64,000 nucleotides of DNA, taken from positions 20,057,424 through 20,121,423 of the forward strand of contig CM037870.1 of the NCBI GenBank assembly GCA_021292105.1. The letters run 5' to 3'. The notes under the pieces were generated by a model. It searched no databases. It had not been told where the DNA came from and was given only the letters and a program-made list of their open reading frames with translations. Shown in pieces: positions 25,901-40,600 of the stretch (its first letter is position 1; every line of letters starts with the position of its first letter). The DNA comes from Anadara kagoshimensis (Eukaryota; Mollusca; Bivalvia; Arcoida; Arcidae). The position numbers were made by a program, and so were the translations under genes.

Positions 25901-28900
25901 TATCCTGTAAACAGTTTAATTTTTACCAGGCTGGATGTTTTTTTAACCAGACAGAAAACTTCAAGTTGAACATGCTTTGATACATGAAGCACCTACCAGA
26001 CTTTGATCACCCAGTTTTAGACCTTAGTTTTTTTTAATTTCACTAGGTGGATACATTTCACTACATTAAACATGTTATTTATCTTAGCCACCTAGCAGAG
26101 TTTAGAAAAACTAGTAGGGAGATACTAAAATCTTATCGGAAATGCAGACTGGAAATATGGAATTTTTCATAGGACTACCATGCTTTTTTACCAGACATGT
26201 CCAAGGTCTGATGGTGTTTCGGAATGACTGTCCTAACACAGAATTATTCCACCTATATTTTACTATAACATGGTGCAAAACATAAAAGTCCTGTAATATC
26301 TTAGATGGAGACCATCATGTAGACTTTTGATATTGTATATGTATATCAAAACTTATTTCATGTGATTATAGATCTAAATAAAAGACTCTTTAACTCTTTT
26401 ATATAATCATGATTGTCTTATTTCACAGCTCTGTGGTACACAGGTAAAGGATTTTTTGTTTGTTTAGCAAAATGTTTGCATGAATGTTATCATTTTTATA
26501 CAGTAAAACCTTGTTTTAATGCCTCTCATGAAAACCATCATGTCATTGTGAGCTTGCTTAATACTGCAATATTTTGAAGTCCGCAAGTCTATATATATAC
26601 ATACATAATTCCATTGTGAGCTTGCTTACTACTGCAATAATTTAAAGTCCACAAGTCTATTTATCCCCTGCCTTTTGAAGAAAGAGGGGGATATTAAATT
26701 TGATTTTCCATCCTTCCATCCCAAATTCCTGTCTGTGCAAATTCTCCAAAACTATGAAGCACTATTTGACAAAACTTGGTACATAGCATCAACAGTGATA
26801 GGAGATGCGCATATCAATAATCTGAGTTCAGGTTTGCTCATTTTTCCTGGGATTTATGGCCCTTGACTGAAAAAAAACCTAATTGCGGGGGATCCTTATT
26901 CACTGAATTTACTTCTTTTATGTTTTACTTTATAAACCTCCCTTTTATTTAATGTCGAACTCTGTTATAATTCCAAAATGGGTCTGAACAAATGGTGGCA
27001 ATGAATCAAGGTTTTACTATGTGTTTATTTAATATATGCATGCTTTATTATATATGGTGGCTAGCCAAGCTTCTGTATAAAATTTATCCCATTGGTGATA
27101 TAGGGTTCATATGCCATCCTCTGTATAATAATTTTGTTGACTATAAAGTCAAAGAAGAATTTTGAATTTAATTTAGTTAGAAAAAATCATTATTTGTTAA
27201 TTTAATATTAACATATATAGTCCAACCTGCCTTAAGGCCACCTCTATATAAGGGTCACCTTCTTATAAAGACCTGTAGAATTGTATCCAAATTGTTTTAT
27301 ATTCATATTATTTGAACCTGTATATATAGGCCACCTGTCCATAAAGGACACTTCTACTGGTTCCCTTTGTTGGCCGTTATAGACAGGTTTGACTGTACAT
27401 GCATTAAGAATGTTAAGTTGAAAATTCAACTCGCTGTAGTTTGGCAAGGAAACTTAACAAGCATGCCACCGATTCTCAGTAATAAGGCCCAAATAGTGTT
27501 ATATTACAGTATAATGAATTGGCTTTGGAAAAGACCAAAGAATATATGTTCCAACAGAAACTACACATTATAATCTACAATGATCAATCACAGTTTTCTA
27601 GTTAATTCATGTATTTGATTATTTTCCAATCTCATAAACCTTCAAAATGATACAAACGTTACTGTTACCGGGTAAGGTTTTTATGTTTTAAATCGCCAAT
27701 CTTCAATATTTGGAAAGTAACAAAAATTTAAAGAATTGCTTTTGTTAATGCTGCATTGTTGTCATATCTAAAACTGGTTTCTGATGACAATGCAAGCTAT
27801 TGGTAAAATCTGGTGCCAAATAAAGATGTGTTACCAGCTGTCGGATACAAACGTTACCACATATAAAACTGTCTCATGGTTATCATATATTAATGTCATA
27901 CTTACCACTGACGTGGGCAAATTGAAGCTTATCTTACGCATACTTAACGGAACAATAAAATTTTCAACTTAACAGTCGCTATTGGGCCTGAACAAGCATG
28001 ACACAAAATTGAATGGAAGGTTTTATTTTCATCAATACTTACGTTACGTCATTCATATGGTTAAATATTTTATCCAAGTCAAAATTAATATATTGTCAAA
28101 CGAAGTACTTTGATATAATATTTAAAATATATCATCTTTATTCCGCACAAGTTCCTATTATTTAAACCACATATTGTAACAGTTGAAAAAAATACATACG
28201 TTACCGATACATACGTGATAACATCATTTGAAAATACACCTAAATCACGTCAAGTGACCACTATAATTTGTATAGTTCTAGATTTAAATTATAGAAGTGT
28301 GCATGTGAAGTTTTAACCACATCGATTGTTGTTAAAATAAAAATTCTCAAGCAAAAGTGAAACAGTCGAAGGTGACCTCTTTGGATGGCAAGAATCCATT
28401 CAAAAATTTCAATTTGAAATAATACATCTGACTATATAGATAATAAACCTTGTCATTTCCATCAAACCCATGATGGTATGTCTACCCTTGATCCATAGTC
28501 TGGAATTCATTTTCCAAAAAATGATATATACGTTACTATAGGTAACGTATGTAATTAACACAAGTAACGTATGTATCAGTACTTTCATTTCAATTACAAT
28601 GAAATAGTTAAGCAAACTGTCATTAGATACAACAATAAACACACACTTAAAGTTTCTAGTTTAGTTACGTGTAGAGAAATTAAACAATTTTCAACTTCAA
28701 ATTGGATTTTGAAACGATAGATGTCACTGGTCTAATTTATTTGGATAATTTTCTCATATTTGAATACAACATTGTTCATTTTAATATTTGTTATACATAC
28801 AAATCAAATACCTGCAATTTCATAAATTCTGATTATGAAAGTGTAAATGCAGCGTAAAACAAAACTTCAATGGTCAAATGGGTGGTCAATATACATCCAT

Positions 28901-31900
28901 ATATCTGCAGACCCCAGGTAACGTAAGTATTGGTATCTACGTTACTGGTCTGAATTACAAACACAGTTGCTGTCTAATGTTTCATGATGGAAATCGTCTT
29001 GAAATTCAGTCAAATTACAGAGATAAAGAAAATGGGATATGATCGGAGTTCTAAATTGAAGAGAAACTAAGAATTAAACTGAAAAAAACAAACCTACTAT
29101 TCCATGTGTCCGAATCACAAATCCAGAAGCAAAGTGAAAACTTTGAAACTGACAAGTTAAGTTAAACACATGAACTTCCAGAACAGATAGCCGCCAAGGA
29201 TGTTTCAGATAGTGGTTATGTCTCTTTGGAACCAGTCCCTGTTACCATTAAAACAGTGGTCATACTCTTCTTAGTTTTAGGTTACCTTCTATTTAAACTA
29301 GGGGTAAAAACTATACAAGTTCTGACAAGAAGCTAAGAGGGAAGCTTAATGTAATGTATCTAAAGACGTTAAAATTTTAAAAGATAAATCATGAGAAAGA
29401 AATTTCAGATAGAAAACTTTCATATAGAAAGGATAAAAGAGTTACATTTTCAAATGAGAAGTTAACATTATGAAAGCAAACAGAAAGTGATGTATCCATT
29501 ATTGACTTGACACCCAACAAGCGAAGCTCAGCAAGAAAAAGTTCTTCTTGGTAACACCTTATTGACAAATATTAAATACATGTATAGTGATAGAATCAAC
29601 AACAAAATATGAGTGATTTTGAAAGACACCATATACATTATGTTTAGCAATATAATTTTCCAACAATAATCAGTAATGGGCCTAAACTGTGCATCATTGC
29701 TGGCTGATTTATTTCATATTGCAGCAGAATTTATGTAAAACCGTTTTTAATTTGAAGGATGACTGTAACAAAACCATTTAACTCACATATATACAGATAC
29801 TGATGTCTGGTATAGGATTTTATAATTCTAAATTCGAAGGCTTTTGTGAATGTCATCTATCTTAAGGATATTGAAATAAAAGATACAACTGATCCTTCAT
29901 GTTCTGCTTCATATTGGGACTTGTACCTCAACTATGGCACCCACGTGGACTTTATAAAACGAAGCAAACTGCTTGATTACTAATACCAAAATACAATGGA
30001 CATTGTTGATTTGTTCTCACTTTCCTGGTGAAAGTTCGTTGTTTAACTTTATTTGCAAATTTTCAACGTTTGTTCTCTGCTTTGGGATTATGAAATTGGC
30101 ATGGATCGGTATGAGAGACATTTTAAGTCACATGATTGATTAAAAGATAATTAGAAGAAAAAGAGATCGACTTTAAATAAATTGACTGGTATAGACAGTA
30201 AATGTTTGTAAAAGGCACATAGCATGTAAGATTTTTCAGTCTATCCTGAATTTAGAAACAGTATAACCAATCGGGTGGAGAAAAAAGTTGTTAGAAATAA
30301 AGGATAAGTCCAGATTTCAGGTTTAAAAACTAAATATGAAAAGTACTACTGGAGAGAAAAATACAGACAGTGGTTCCTTTAAAGAATGACATTTTAATCA
30401 GCAATTAAGACTTTCTCATTCCATTAGCCTTGTTTTTTAGAATGTAACTCGGGTATATTTTATTGAATTTCTTTAAAGGAGGACATGTCACTGAGTGAAG
30501 AAGTTTTAAACCCCAGTATGTAATTGTTACATACGTGACTAAACAGTTACATACGTTACTTACTTAATTATTTTTGTCACTAGAAAAGTGAACATTTACA
30601 TCGTGATAATTGATAATTTAAAGGCTTTATATCTCTTGTTGTCTTAATAAAGAAATTGAAGACTTCATTGTAAACGATACCATGTACATAATCTTATTAT
30701 CGGTTAAACTGTTACATACGTTACCGATAAATAGTTTTTGTCATTTCGCTAGAAAAGTGACATACATACCAATATCATGTGTTCTATTGATAAGTTTTAA
30801 ATTTTATTATGGAAAACAAGAGTTAATAATTTGTAATATAATATAATTTAGCTGTCTTTATATTGACTCAAAGTCATCTAGAGGTGCTACATACGTTACC
30901 GAATACACTGTTTACTTAAGTGAAAATTATCTTGAAGATAATAAGTTTTGTACAGTTCTTTTGGTTATCAATTTCATCAAGACATATTTGCATTTTGATT
31001 TGAGTGTTGATTAATGACTACCTGTTTGAAATTTTGTTTCTGTTACCAACTTGAGAATACAGAAATAAATTTATTGTATTTTTGCGTAAAAATACTTTAA
31101 TTTCTGTAGACTACAAACATCGTCATTATCATTTCGATATGCCGAAGTTCTCAAGGCACATTTTTAAATTAATAACAATGTAACCTAATGTTCAAGCATA
31201 ATAAACATATAAATACTACTACCTGGTAAGAATATGATGAACTTTAACTACGGTCACGTAAATATCAACTCATTTAAATACAAATGGTATGTATGTAACA
31301 ATAAAGTGAAATTACAACCAAAATAATCAATTGGTGTTAATAATTTTGTTGTTTGAATCTTCTGATATGTCCAGTCTCTGAAAATACCAGAAGTTCATTG
31401 CTTGTAAGACTTTTATTTTTCATCAACTTGAAATAGTGAATTGGGCCTTATTACTGAGAATGGGTGTTGCACATATATATACAGTCAAACCTGCCTTAAA
31501 GGCCACCTCTATATAAGGTCCACCTGCTTATAAAGGCCAGTAGAACTGTATCCCGGTTGTTCTTTATTCATATTATTTAACCTGTATATAAAGGCTACCT
31601 GCCCATTAAGGCCACTTTTACTGGTTCCCTTGGGTGGCCTTTATAGACAGGTTTGACTGTATATATTTACATTTAATAAATCAATGATGGATTTCACAAG
31701 TGAACCGTATGGTACCTCATATTTATATTTGTAAAGTAGATGCAAAGTAGATGATATAATTATTGTAGAGTTGTTGTCATTACTGAGTATATACTTGTTG
31801 TTGTATTCAAGCTAGATTAATTAGTAAATATAATCAGACCTGCCAACCCTATTTTATGTAATTGCGGGTCCTACTGAAAACTGCTAAAAGGAGGGGGGGG

Positions 31901-34627
31901 GGTGTCTAGGTGCATCCTTACCATAAGAATTTAGAATTAAGATTAAAAATGGTACATTGGTACATTGTGATGTGATTTCACAGAGAAATAGATACAGAAA
32001 ACACATGCAGTGATTTTTCACCCAACTACCGGCACAAAATTAATCCATTATACCCTTATTCCATCCATGTAAATGACTGGAATTCGCTGTGATTACATGT
32101 AGGTTTGAGTGGTAATGAATGAACACTGCAAATCCTCAAACTGTATGGTCATTTGCGGGTCAGCGGGAATTCATGTATAAACAAGGGTTGGACCCGCGGG
32201 TTGCAGGTCAGTTGGCAGCTCTGTAAAATGTAGCATTTACTGTATAACAACCCTTAAAGTCCATACAATGAACCAATGTTACAAAAATCATATTACACAC
32301 ATTTAATATTAGTAATATATCCTTGGTTATGACATCATACAATTTAACTATTGTGTGTGCCAAAATAAGAGGTAACTCTTGCAAATTTCAGAGTTATGTC
32401 CCTTTGAATTTTTAATCGTGTTTTTTGCAAGAGGTAACTCTCACAAATTTCTCGGAGTTGTTCTGGCCTTTGAAATTTTGATCTTTTTTAGCAATGTATC
32501 CATAGTTATGCACCTTTGAGATGTAATAATTTTTACAAGAGGTAACTCCTTATGTGCCCCTTGAAAATATTAATTTTTTAAAAAAATTTTTATCAAATTT
32601 CTCAGAGTTGTGCCCCTTTGAAATTTTAATAATGTTTTCTTTTTTCTTTTTTTTTACATTCCCCAGAGTTGTACACCTTTGAAATTTAATCACTTTTTGG
32701 AATCTATACCACAGTATGATGGCAGAGATATTAACTTAATGAGCATATCTTAGCCTAGACTAGTGGTTATTTATTCAAATCATCAAATGAGAGATACTAA
32801 ATGATTCTTTTGTTTATTTTTCAATATATTTAGGTTGACGGATTGGCATTTGTTATAGCGGGATTGAGTAATGGCAAAGCGACTTTGGCGGACAAGTCTG
32901 TGAAGGATACAGTGGAGGGATTAGTTAAAGCTACCAATGTCAAATTACAAACCTATGTTAATACATTCCTTAAGAACGACAAGTATGTTTATTTCATCTT
33001 ATATATGAATATAGTGACAAACCAGTGCAAGGGAGATAACTCCCATAGGACATGATAAGTAGGGTTTGGATATCAAAAACGCATTTTAATGGATGTTTTC
33101 CAATCACATGACATGTAAAAAGTGAGATATTTCCCACAAAATTACTGTCAGCTGCATATGACAACATTTTTCATCATCCACACAGCCATCTGACGATAAT
33201 ATTGTCATCTTGTGACAAACCGATGCAAGGGAGATAACTCCCATAGGACATGATAAGCAGAATTTGGATAAAATAAAAAATAACAGTACTAATTGATTAT
33301 TATTTTATTTGTGAGGCGCTTTGAGTTAAAGGGTTATTAAGTGATTAATATTTCATTTGGGTATGACAGAAATGTTGGGTCTTTAATCTGCATGAAATTT
33401 ATTATTTGTAGGAGATTAGAAGGAATTGATTTTCAGGCTCAAGAAGAGTATCGATTGGCCTACAGTCTGAGAGAAAAACTGGAATTTGTTCATATACTCT
33501 CTGTTGGTGTAGATTTAAGTAAAAACAAAAAGGTAAGATTACAGGTTATACCTTGTGAAATTATGGAAATTCAGTTTAATCTTTCCTGTAGGAATTGGGT
33601 TTAAAGTCCCAGTCAAGGCTATTTCACTTTTATCTAAATGTCACCAGCTGTAGGCAAAGTATCAGGACTTTTGCCTGTGCATTGACCTGATGGGTTCTTT
33701 GAAGTGCCATGCCAATGGCTGTAACATGGGACATCATTTATTTTAAGTGCTTGGTGAAAGAACAGTCACTACCCACTCTCAAGTCTTGGGACAGTTTGTT
33801 TTCCATTAAAAACAAATGACCATTATAAGTTATTAATTGAGATCAAGCAATTACCAAACTAAATTTTTTTTATTTAGATTTGTTTGTTTTATATGAAAAT
33901 TAGACTTAATTTTGTCGGTCTCCAAATTAAGCGGGGGGACGTATGGTGTTTTTCTAATTCTTCTGTCAACATTTTGCCACTCACTTTTCTCGAAAAACTA
34001 TTAAACATATTTTAAGAGATTTTATATGAACACACTTTTGGTGTAGTAGATGTGTTATTGGCTATTTATATTTTGATCATGCTTGGTTGGGAAAACATGT
34101 ATTCCCCAGTTAGGGTTTTATTGATATTAGTTATAATTTTTTTCCAGACCCCAGCCAGGGTTTAAACTCATGACCTTCCCTATACAAAGTGAACATTCTA
34201 CTAACTGAGCTACCATAGTAGAAGGCACAAAAGTGATATATTTGCAAATTTAATAAGCTATTTACAATTTTTTTATCTTTATATATTGTACTGATGGATT
34301 GTTATTTAATTTGAGAGGGGCTTTAAAAGTTAAGTGGTTATGGGTTATTTACTTTTTAATTTAAGTATTATCAAGTTTAATCATTTTCTTTAACAGGAGC
34401 AAGCAGTTATAGATCAAATTTTGGGACAAGGAACACAAATGGTTATTGACTTGAATCCAATCTATCAGGATCTAGGGGCACCTGTCTACCTTCATGCTTC
34501 ATCGGACGTTGTGCCGAAGATGTTAGCCAATGGTGTACTGTCAATGTTAGAAACCAAAGCTTCCAGCCAGTTTACCATGCAGATCATAGGACATTATGTA
34601 AGAATTGTTCCCTCTCTCTCTCTGCAT

Positions 34628-34665
<38 letters not shown>

Positions 34666-37600
34666 GCACTAAGGAATGCAGATTTATGCATACATCTATG
34701 GTTTTTCATATACAGTGAAGGGCTAGATGAGCACCACCAATAAAACCACAGATTATAAGAGTTGAGTAATGGTGTTTAACATCCCAGTCAAGAATATTTC
34801 ACCTATATGAAGATATCACCAGCTATAAGTGAATTGCAGAAATTTTGCCTGTGTGTTGCACTGGTGGCATTATACAGCAGGGTTTCCATACCTGACACTG
34901 AACCGTGTTTATTTTAAGTTCCCATCTGAAAGAACTGTGACTTTCATTTCATAACGCTGAGTGCTTGGTGAAAGAACAGTCAAAACCCATTTTCAAGTCT
35001 TGGGTCAACCCAGTGAGGTTTATAACTACTAAGAGAATTCAAACACAGTTGCAACAAATGCATCATACACCATAATCACGATAATGTGAAATTTTCTTTT
35101 CTACCTCTTACCGATAAAGTTCTATGGAAAAATTTTTGGAATTTTTTTTTTCAAAGAACTGTTCAAGATTACTTTACTAATTAAGTTTTTAAAGAACTCT
35201 TTCCTCAAGAATCAGAAATAAATGGTCATCACAAATAAATTTATACTCATAATAACAATGATAATGTGTAGTCACCACAAAAACATGGTGGATACTTTAC
35301 AAATACTTCTCAATATGCAGTACTAGTAATCTTGATCCCTAATCAAATTATACCACTGTGGTAGCTCAGTTGGTAGAGTGTTCGCTCCACAAGCCTGGTA
35401 TGACCCAAGACTTGAATGTGGGTAGTGACTGTTCTTTTGCCAAGCAAATGGCATTACGAAATGAAAGTCACCATGGTCACGGTTCTTTCGGATTGCAACT
35501 TAAAATAAATGAGGTCCCATGTCACAGTTGGCTTGGCCCTGCTGTATAATGCCATCAGCACAACACGCAGGCAAAATTTCTACACTTTCGGCTAAAGCTG
35601 GCAATGTCTCGATGTAAGTAAAATATTCTTGACTTGGAGGTTAAACGTTATTACTCTACTCAACTCAACTTTAATGAAATTATTAATTAAGATCATACTT
35701 CACTATTTTCTTTAGCTATTGAGCCACTATGATAGCTCAGATGGTAGAGTGCTTGCTCCATAGGTGGGAGGACAGGGTTTGAACTTCCACGGGTCTAAAT
35801 AAATTTTGAAAATAGGTACTGATTTTTCTTTCGCCAAGCTCTAGGCATTTAGAAATGAAAGTCACGTGGTCATTCAGAAGAGACCATTAATATTATTAAA
35901 ACCGATGACTCCTTGTCATGGTTGGCATAGCAGGCTAAAGAACCCTCTCAGCACATTGCCCTGAGAGTACTACAAAAGCCAAATTTCTGCCACTTCACTT
36001 ATAGCAGGTGATGACTTGTTCTAAGTGAAAAATTTTTGACCAGGATGTAAAACCCCAATAAACCAGAGAATCATTGAGCTTGTAATTGCAGACCACAAAA
36101 CATTTCTCAGACCCTTCTTTTTTATAACATATTTTTGTTGAAAAACATGTTTTTTAAGGAAAAAAACTAATAAAGAGTCCAACCTGTCTTAAAGACCATC
36201 TCAATATAAGGGTTACCTGCTGATAAAGGTCAGTAAAATTGTATCCTAATTGTTCTTTATTCGTATTATTTGATCCTTTGGATGGCCTTCATAGACAGGT
36301 TGGACTGTACTTACTATAGATTGTTTTCAATTAATTATTATTTCTTTGTTTACTTTAGGGAAGAGCAGTTTGTTTGCAGTTACTTGGAGAACCAAATATG
36401 GTATTATCGCCCAGTTGGTTTGCAGATGTTTTGTCAGTTGCCTTCTCGAAGCCACCAGAGGGCAGCACAAATAATGCAGCCATAAGTTGTGTGTCTGATA
36501 GTCAAGTTGTTTGGAAAATAAAAGATCTCAAGAAGGAACTAGAAAAGAAACTACCTAAGGATCAGGTAATTATTATTATAATCATATGTGTTAAAGGCCA
36601 GCCAAAGACAGGACTGTAAACCGTTGAATCTTGTGTGTAAAATAAGTATGAAATTGTAGCTGAAATAAGTGTACTTGGAAAAGAAAACTAACACAAATGT
36701 AAGGAAGAGTAAATGATCAGAAAAATGGAGGATATTTTAAGTCTTAACTGAGATACAAATATCTTGCAGATATTATCAAGACTAAAAATTAGAATTTAAT
36801 CTAATTTACTTTGTAATTTCCACTTTAATTTATTAACCGATTATAATCGGAAAATCGATCGAAATCATCTTCCGATTATAACCGATTAATCGATTATGAA
36901 AATGCAACCGATTCCCATCACTAATTGAAACAATGTATCACTGAACACTGAATAGACATAAAAATAATTTTTACTTTATAAGATTTGATTTTTTACTTCG
37001 ATCACCACCACAACAACAACAAAAAAACTGAATTACAATGTCCAAAATTTGGCTGAAATTTTGACCAGCTGAAATCTTGAAAGCTTCAATATGCTGCACA
37101 AGGATATAGAGTAAAACATCCAGTCATTACCACCTACAATTATATAAAAACATGAATATAAACACGCTAACAGAGAATACAGGGATAGTACAAAGTCAAA
37201 TATTTGGCCCAACCGCTCCTCTATATAAGTCTATTTATAACAATATAAAGAAGCCGCTTTACAACGAAGTTAAAAATAGATTCCCCAGGACTTCATTATA
37301 AATGTGTTTTACTGTATATAGAGGTTCTTACGGATTTTAATATCAAGCCTAGGGACCTTAATAGATAGGTGTCTTTATGAAGAGGTGTGATTATAGGAGA
37401 TTTTGTAATATTATTGATGGAGAAGTTATATTTTGATCCCATTGCATCTACACCTATGATTGATCACCACATCTTGTTAATACAGTGTACAAGTCAAAAA
37501 TGAAATAGGTGGGGTCATTCTGTCACAGTCTTTGAGAAATCTGGGGCCATTGCTTTCAAAAATTGTGTCAACAAGATGACTGGACAGGCTGACCAATCAA

Positions 37601-40600
37601 ATTTATTTAATTGCCTAGATTGGTACATTTTTTAGTGTGCATTTTAGGTTGCCATTTTTGTACTTTTTATATAGTTTAGTCTTTGATTTTGGTACAATTT
37701 CCATACAAACAGTCTGAATTTTTAGTACTTTTAATTTAAAAAAAAGTCAAAATGGGAAAAATCTGTCTAATCAACCTTTTCATTTTATATGTCTGTTTAT
37801 CTATTTTTAATGGTAAAAATCTGTCAAAAATGGATAAATATGTTGAATTAGTAAGCCTGCATAGCGTTAAAACTAGATTTATTCAAAACTCGAAGATGGA
37901 CCAGAGTTGGCCCACAGACAGTATATTTGTAAGACAAAATTATTGTTTTGGGGCCAATGGCACAAGGGGCCCTTCTAGATTGAACACTGGTTTACAGTAC
38001 CAAAATATGACAAAACCTAATGTATGGATAAAACAAGGCTTTAGGTTATACATCTAATAAAATAATTTTGTCTACTATTTCAGGCTACACAAGCAATGGG
38101 TCTGCTGATGAAGCTTAATATTGGATTTACATCTTCTGAATATTTTATACCATTTGGTCTTCTTGAGGACCGTCCATCTATAGATTTGGTGAGCATGGAT
38201 AATCATCATCGCTGTCAGCAAAAAACAGCAGACTTTTTCAGACATAAAAATTGGTTACATCTTTTTGAACTAAAATGATCTTGGTATTGAAAAAGCTTGA
38301 ATTATCTAACCCAAAATAAATATATATCAACATGGTATTTACAAAACTTGAATCATTTTATTCTAATTAAAAACAATACATTTATTATATATTTTTCACA
38401 AGATTTTTCAAACTTTTAGTCGCGGAATTAAAATATTATGTAACAGGAAAGAGAAAAATGCAGGGTCGGATCGGGGATTGAACCCAGGACCTCCCGCATT
38501 ATAGGCGAGTGCTCTAACACTAAGCTACCCAGACCACTACATTCCTCCCTTCCTTTTTTTTTTATTCAACTCCCTTGGATCGAAACCACCAGGTTCCACC
38601 CTGGGACCAACCTGCTGGTCGGCCAAATCCCAGGATCGGACGAGCCCCCAAATGTAACAGGAAAGAGAAAAATGTAGGGTTGGACCGGGGATCGAACCAG
38701 GGACCTCCCACACTATAGGCAAGTGCTCTACCGCTGAGCTACCCAGACCGCTACAATTATATGATTGTTGTAACATAATATAACTTCTGTATTTTAGCTG
38801 TCTTGTAGTTTTGCAGCCATTTTCGCTGTTCTGTTACACACTGAGAAAACGCTATACAAATACAAATTAATCAAGTTTTCTCAAGTTATACAATAAACAG
38901 AATTTTACATTCATATTCATGTAGATGTAATATTCAATTTATTAAACTCACTGAATTAATCATTCATGCAAGCAGGGATTAAGATAAGCATGGCCCAGTA
39001 GCCCAAGGCTCTTAAAAATAAGACTGGGCCCCAAATTTTACACTTTTAAGCTATATATTTCTATTACATTTTCTTTTCGGAAATGAGCTGGGCCCCCAAC
39101 TCAAAATAGTTAATCTTCCCTGGCAAGTTGTGCAAGATTGTTGCATAAATTTTATTTTGTATAATAAATCAATTAATGCATATAAACACTCATGTAAGAT
39201 CTCCTTTATTTATATATTTCATGTATTTATGATTTACATACAGATATACGTATGAAATTATTTATAGACTAAGACTTTAGAGGCCAATGCAAAGAACAGA
39301 ATACATACAGTGTACCACTACCAGTTTTCACACAATATTTCTGTTGGGACTATGCACCAAATTCAAGGGCTAGCCCATCTACTGCGCCGTCCAATGTTGC
39401 TTTGGAAAAATGGGATTGTTGAACAGGAAGGGCTTGTTGATATCATCATAAAACTTATGCATGCTCAAGGTAAATTAAACCAGTGATTTTGTTACATTCT
39501 TTTAAACTAACTTCTGCCTTTAACATGTTTTAGATTGGGAAAATGGAAATTCTGAGATCAAGCAAACTGCATTATGGTATACTGGCAATAGCTAGTGTAT
39601 TCATTGCAAAGACACTACTAGTATATTGTGGTACTCTCTGATATTTTGTGGGGAAAGACAACTATATATGTACAATAGATTTAATTTTTTCAGTACATCG
39701 CTGTTGTTTTGGGGAATTTTTGTGGACAAAATGGAAAATTTTAGTCATTTTTCCAAAGACATGATAGAGAAAAGTACTTTTATTTGGTTGTAATTGTAAG
39801 GAAACAAAATTACTGTAAACTTGATGTAGCATTATTTTTAGTCTTATGGAATAGGGATTAATGCTTTTAGATGAAACAAATGGGCAGAGAACACCCATCT
39901 ACAAGGGAGAGGGGATGTAAAGGGTGCAAACACAACTTCTTTTGAACTTCAAAACTTCATATTTGTCTAATAATTTGTCCATTAAAATGCTCCAAAATGC
40001 TCCATTTTGTTTATCATATTGACAAATGTTTTAGACAACCCCACCATCACCACCTTTAATTCCTCCTGTGCATCCTGACTCCTGTCTTGTCTTCTATCTC
40101 AGCAGTCCTCCAACTTGGACAGCCCAGAGATGACTCGATTGAGGTGTAATTTTTTGTGTTATTTTTTTCATTTCAAGATACAAGTGCTATAGTACTCACA
40201 GCTCAGACTCCATTCCAGTCTACTCATGGAGTCTCTCAACAAGAGACAGTAGAAATGCTGTGGCTAGCAGTGGAACAGTATAAACTCATTGTAGACTATG
40301 TCATTAAGAAACTTCAGCTATCTGCTCAGGTAATAGAAGAATGGATTGATTAATTGATTGATTGATTAATTGATTGATTGATTGAGTGAGTGAGTGAGTG
40401 AGTGAGTGAGTGAGTGAGTGCGTGCGTGCGTGCGTGCGTGCGTGCATGCGTGCGTGCGTGCCTGCGTGCATGCGTGAGTGATACTTGAGTGAGTGATTAC
40501 TTGAGTGAGTGATTACTTTGAGTGAGTGATTACTTGAGTGATTGATTACTTGAGTTATTGATTGATATGTTGAATGAATGGGGTTTTACATCCCAGTCAA

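Noticed and set aside
35355-35430. Possible tRNA gene (also 15955, 35722, 38690, 41706)
   Set aside because: A and B boxes are present, but by eye the acceptor and anticodon stems do not pair well and each is followed by a SINE body; these are SINE heads.
37752-38057. 101-codon open frame in intron 10
   Set aside because: No recognised domain, composition like surrounding intron, and it stops before exon 11.
39244-39469. Earlier acceptor for exon 12 at TTACATACAG
   Set aside because: In the required phase it meets a TGA codon almost at once; the acceptor at 39267 gives an open COR-like reading.
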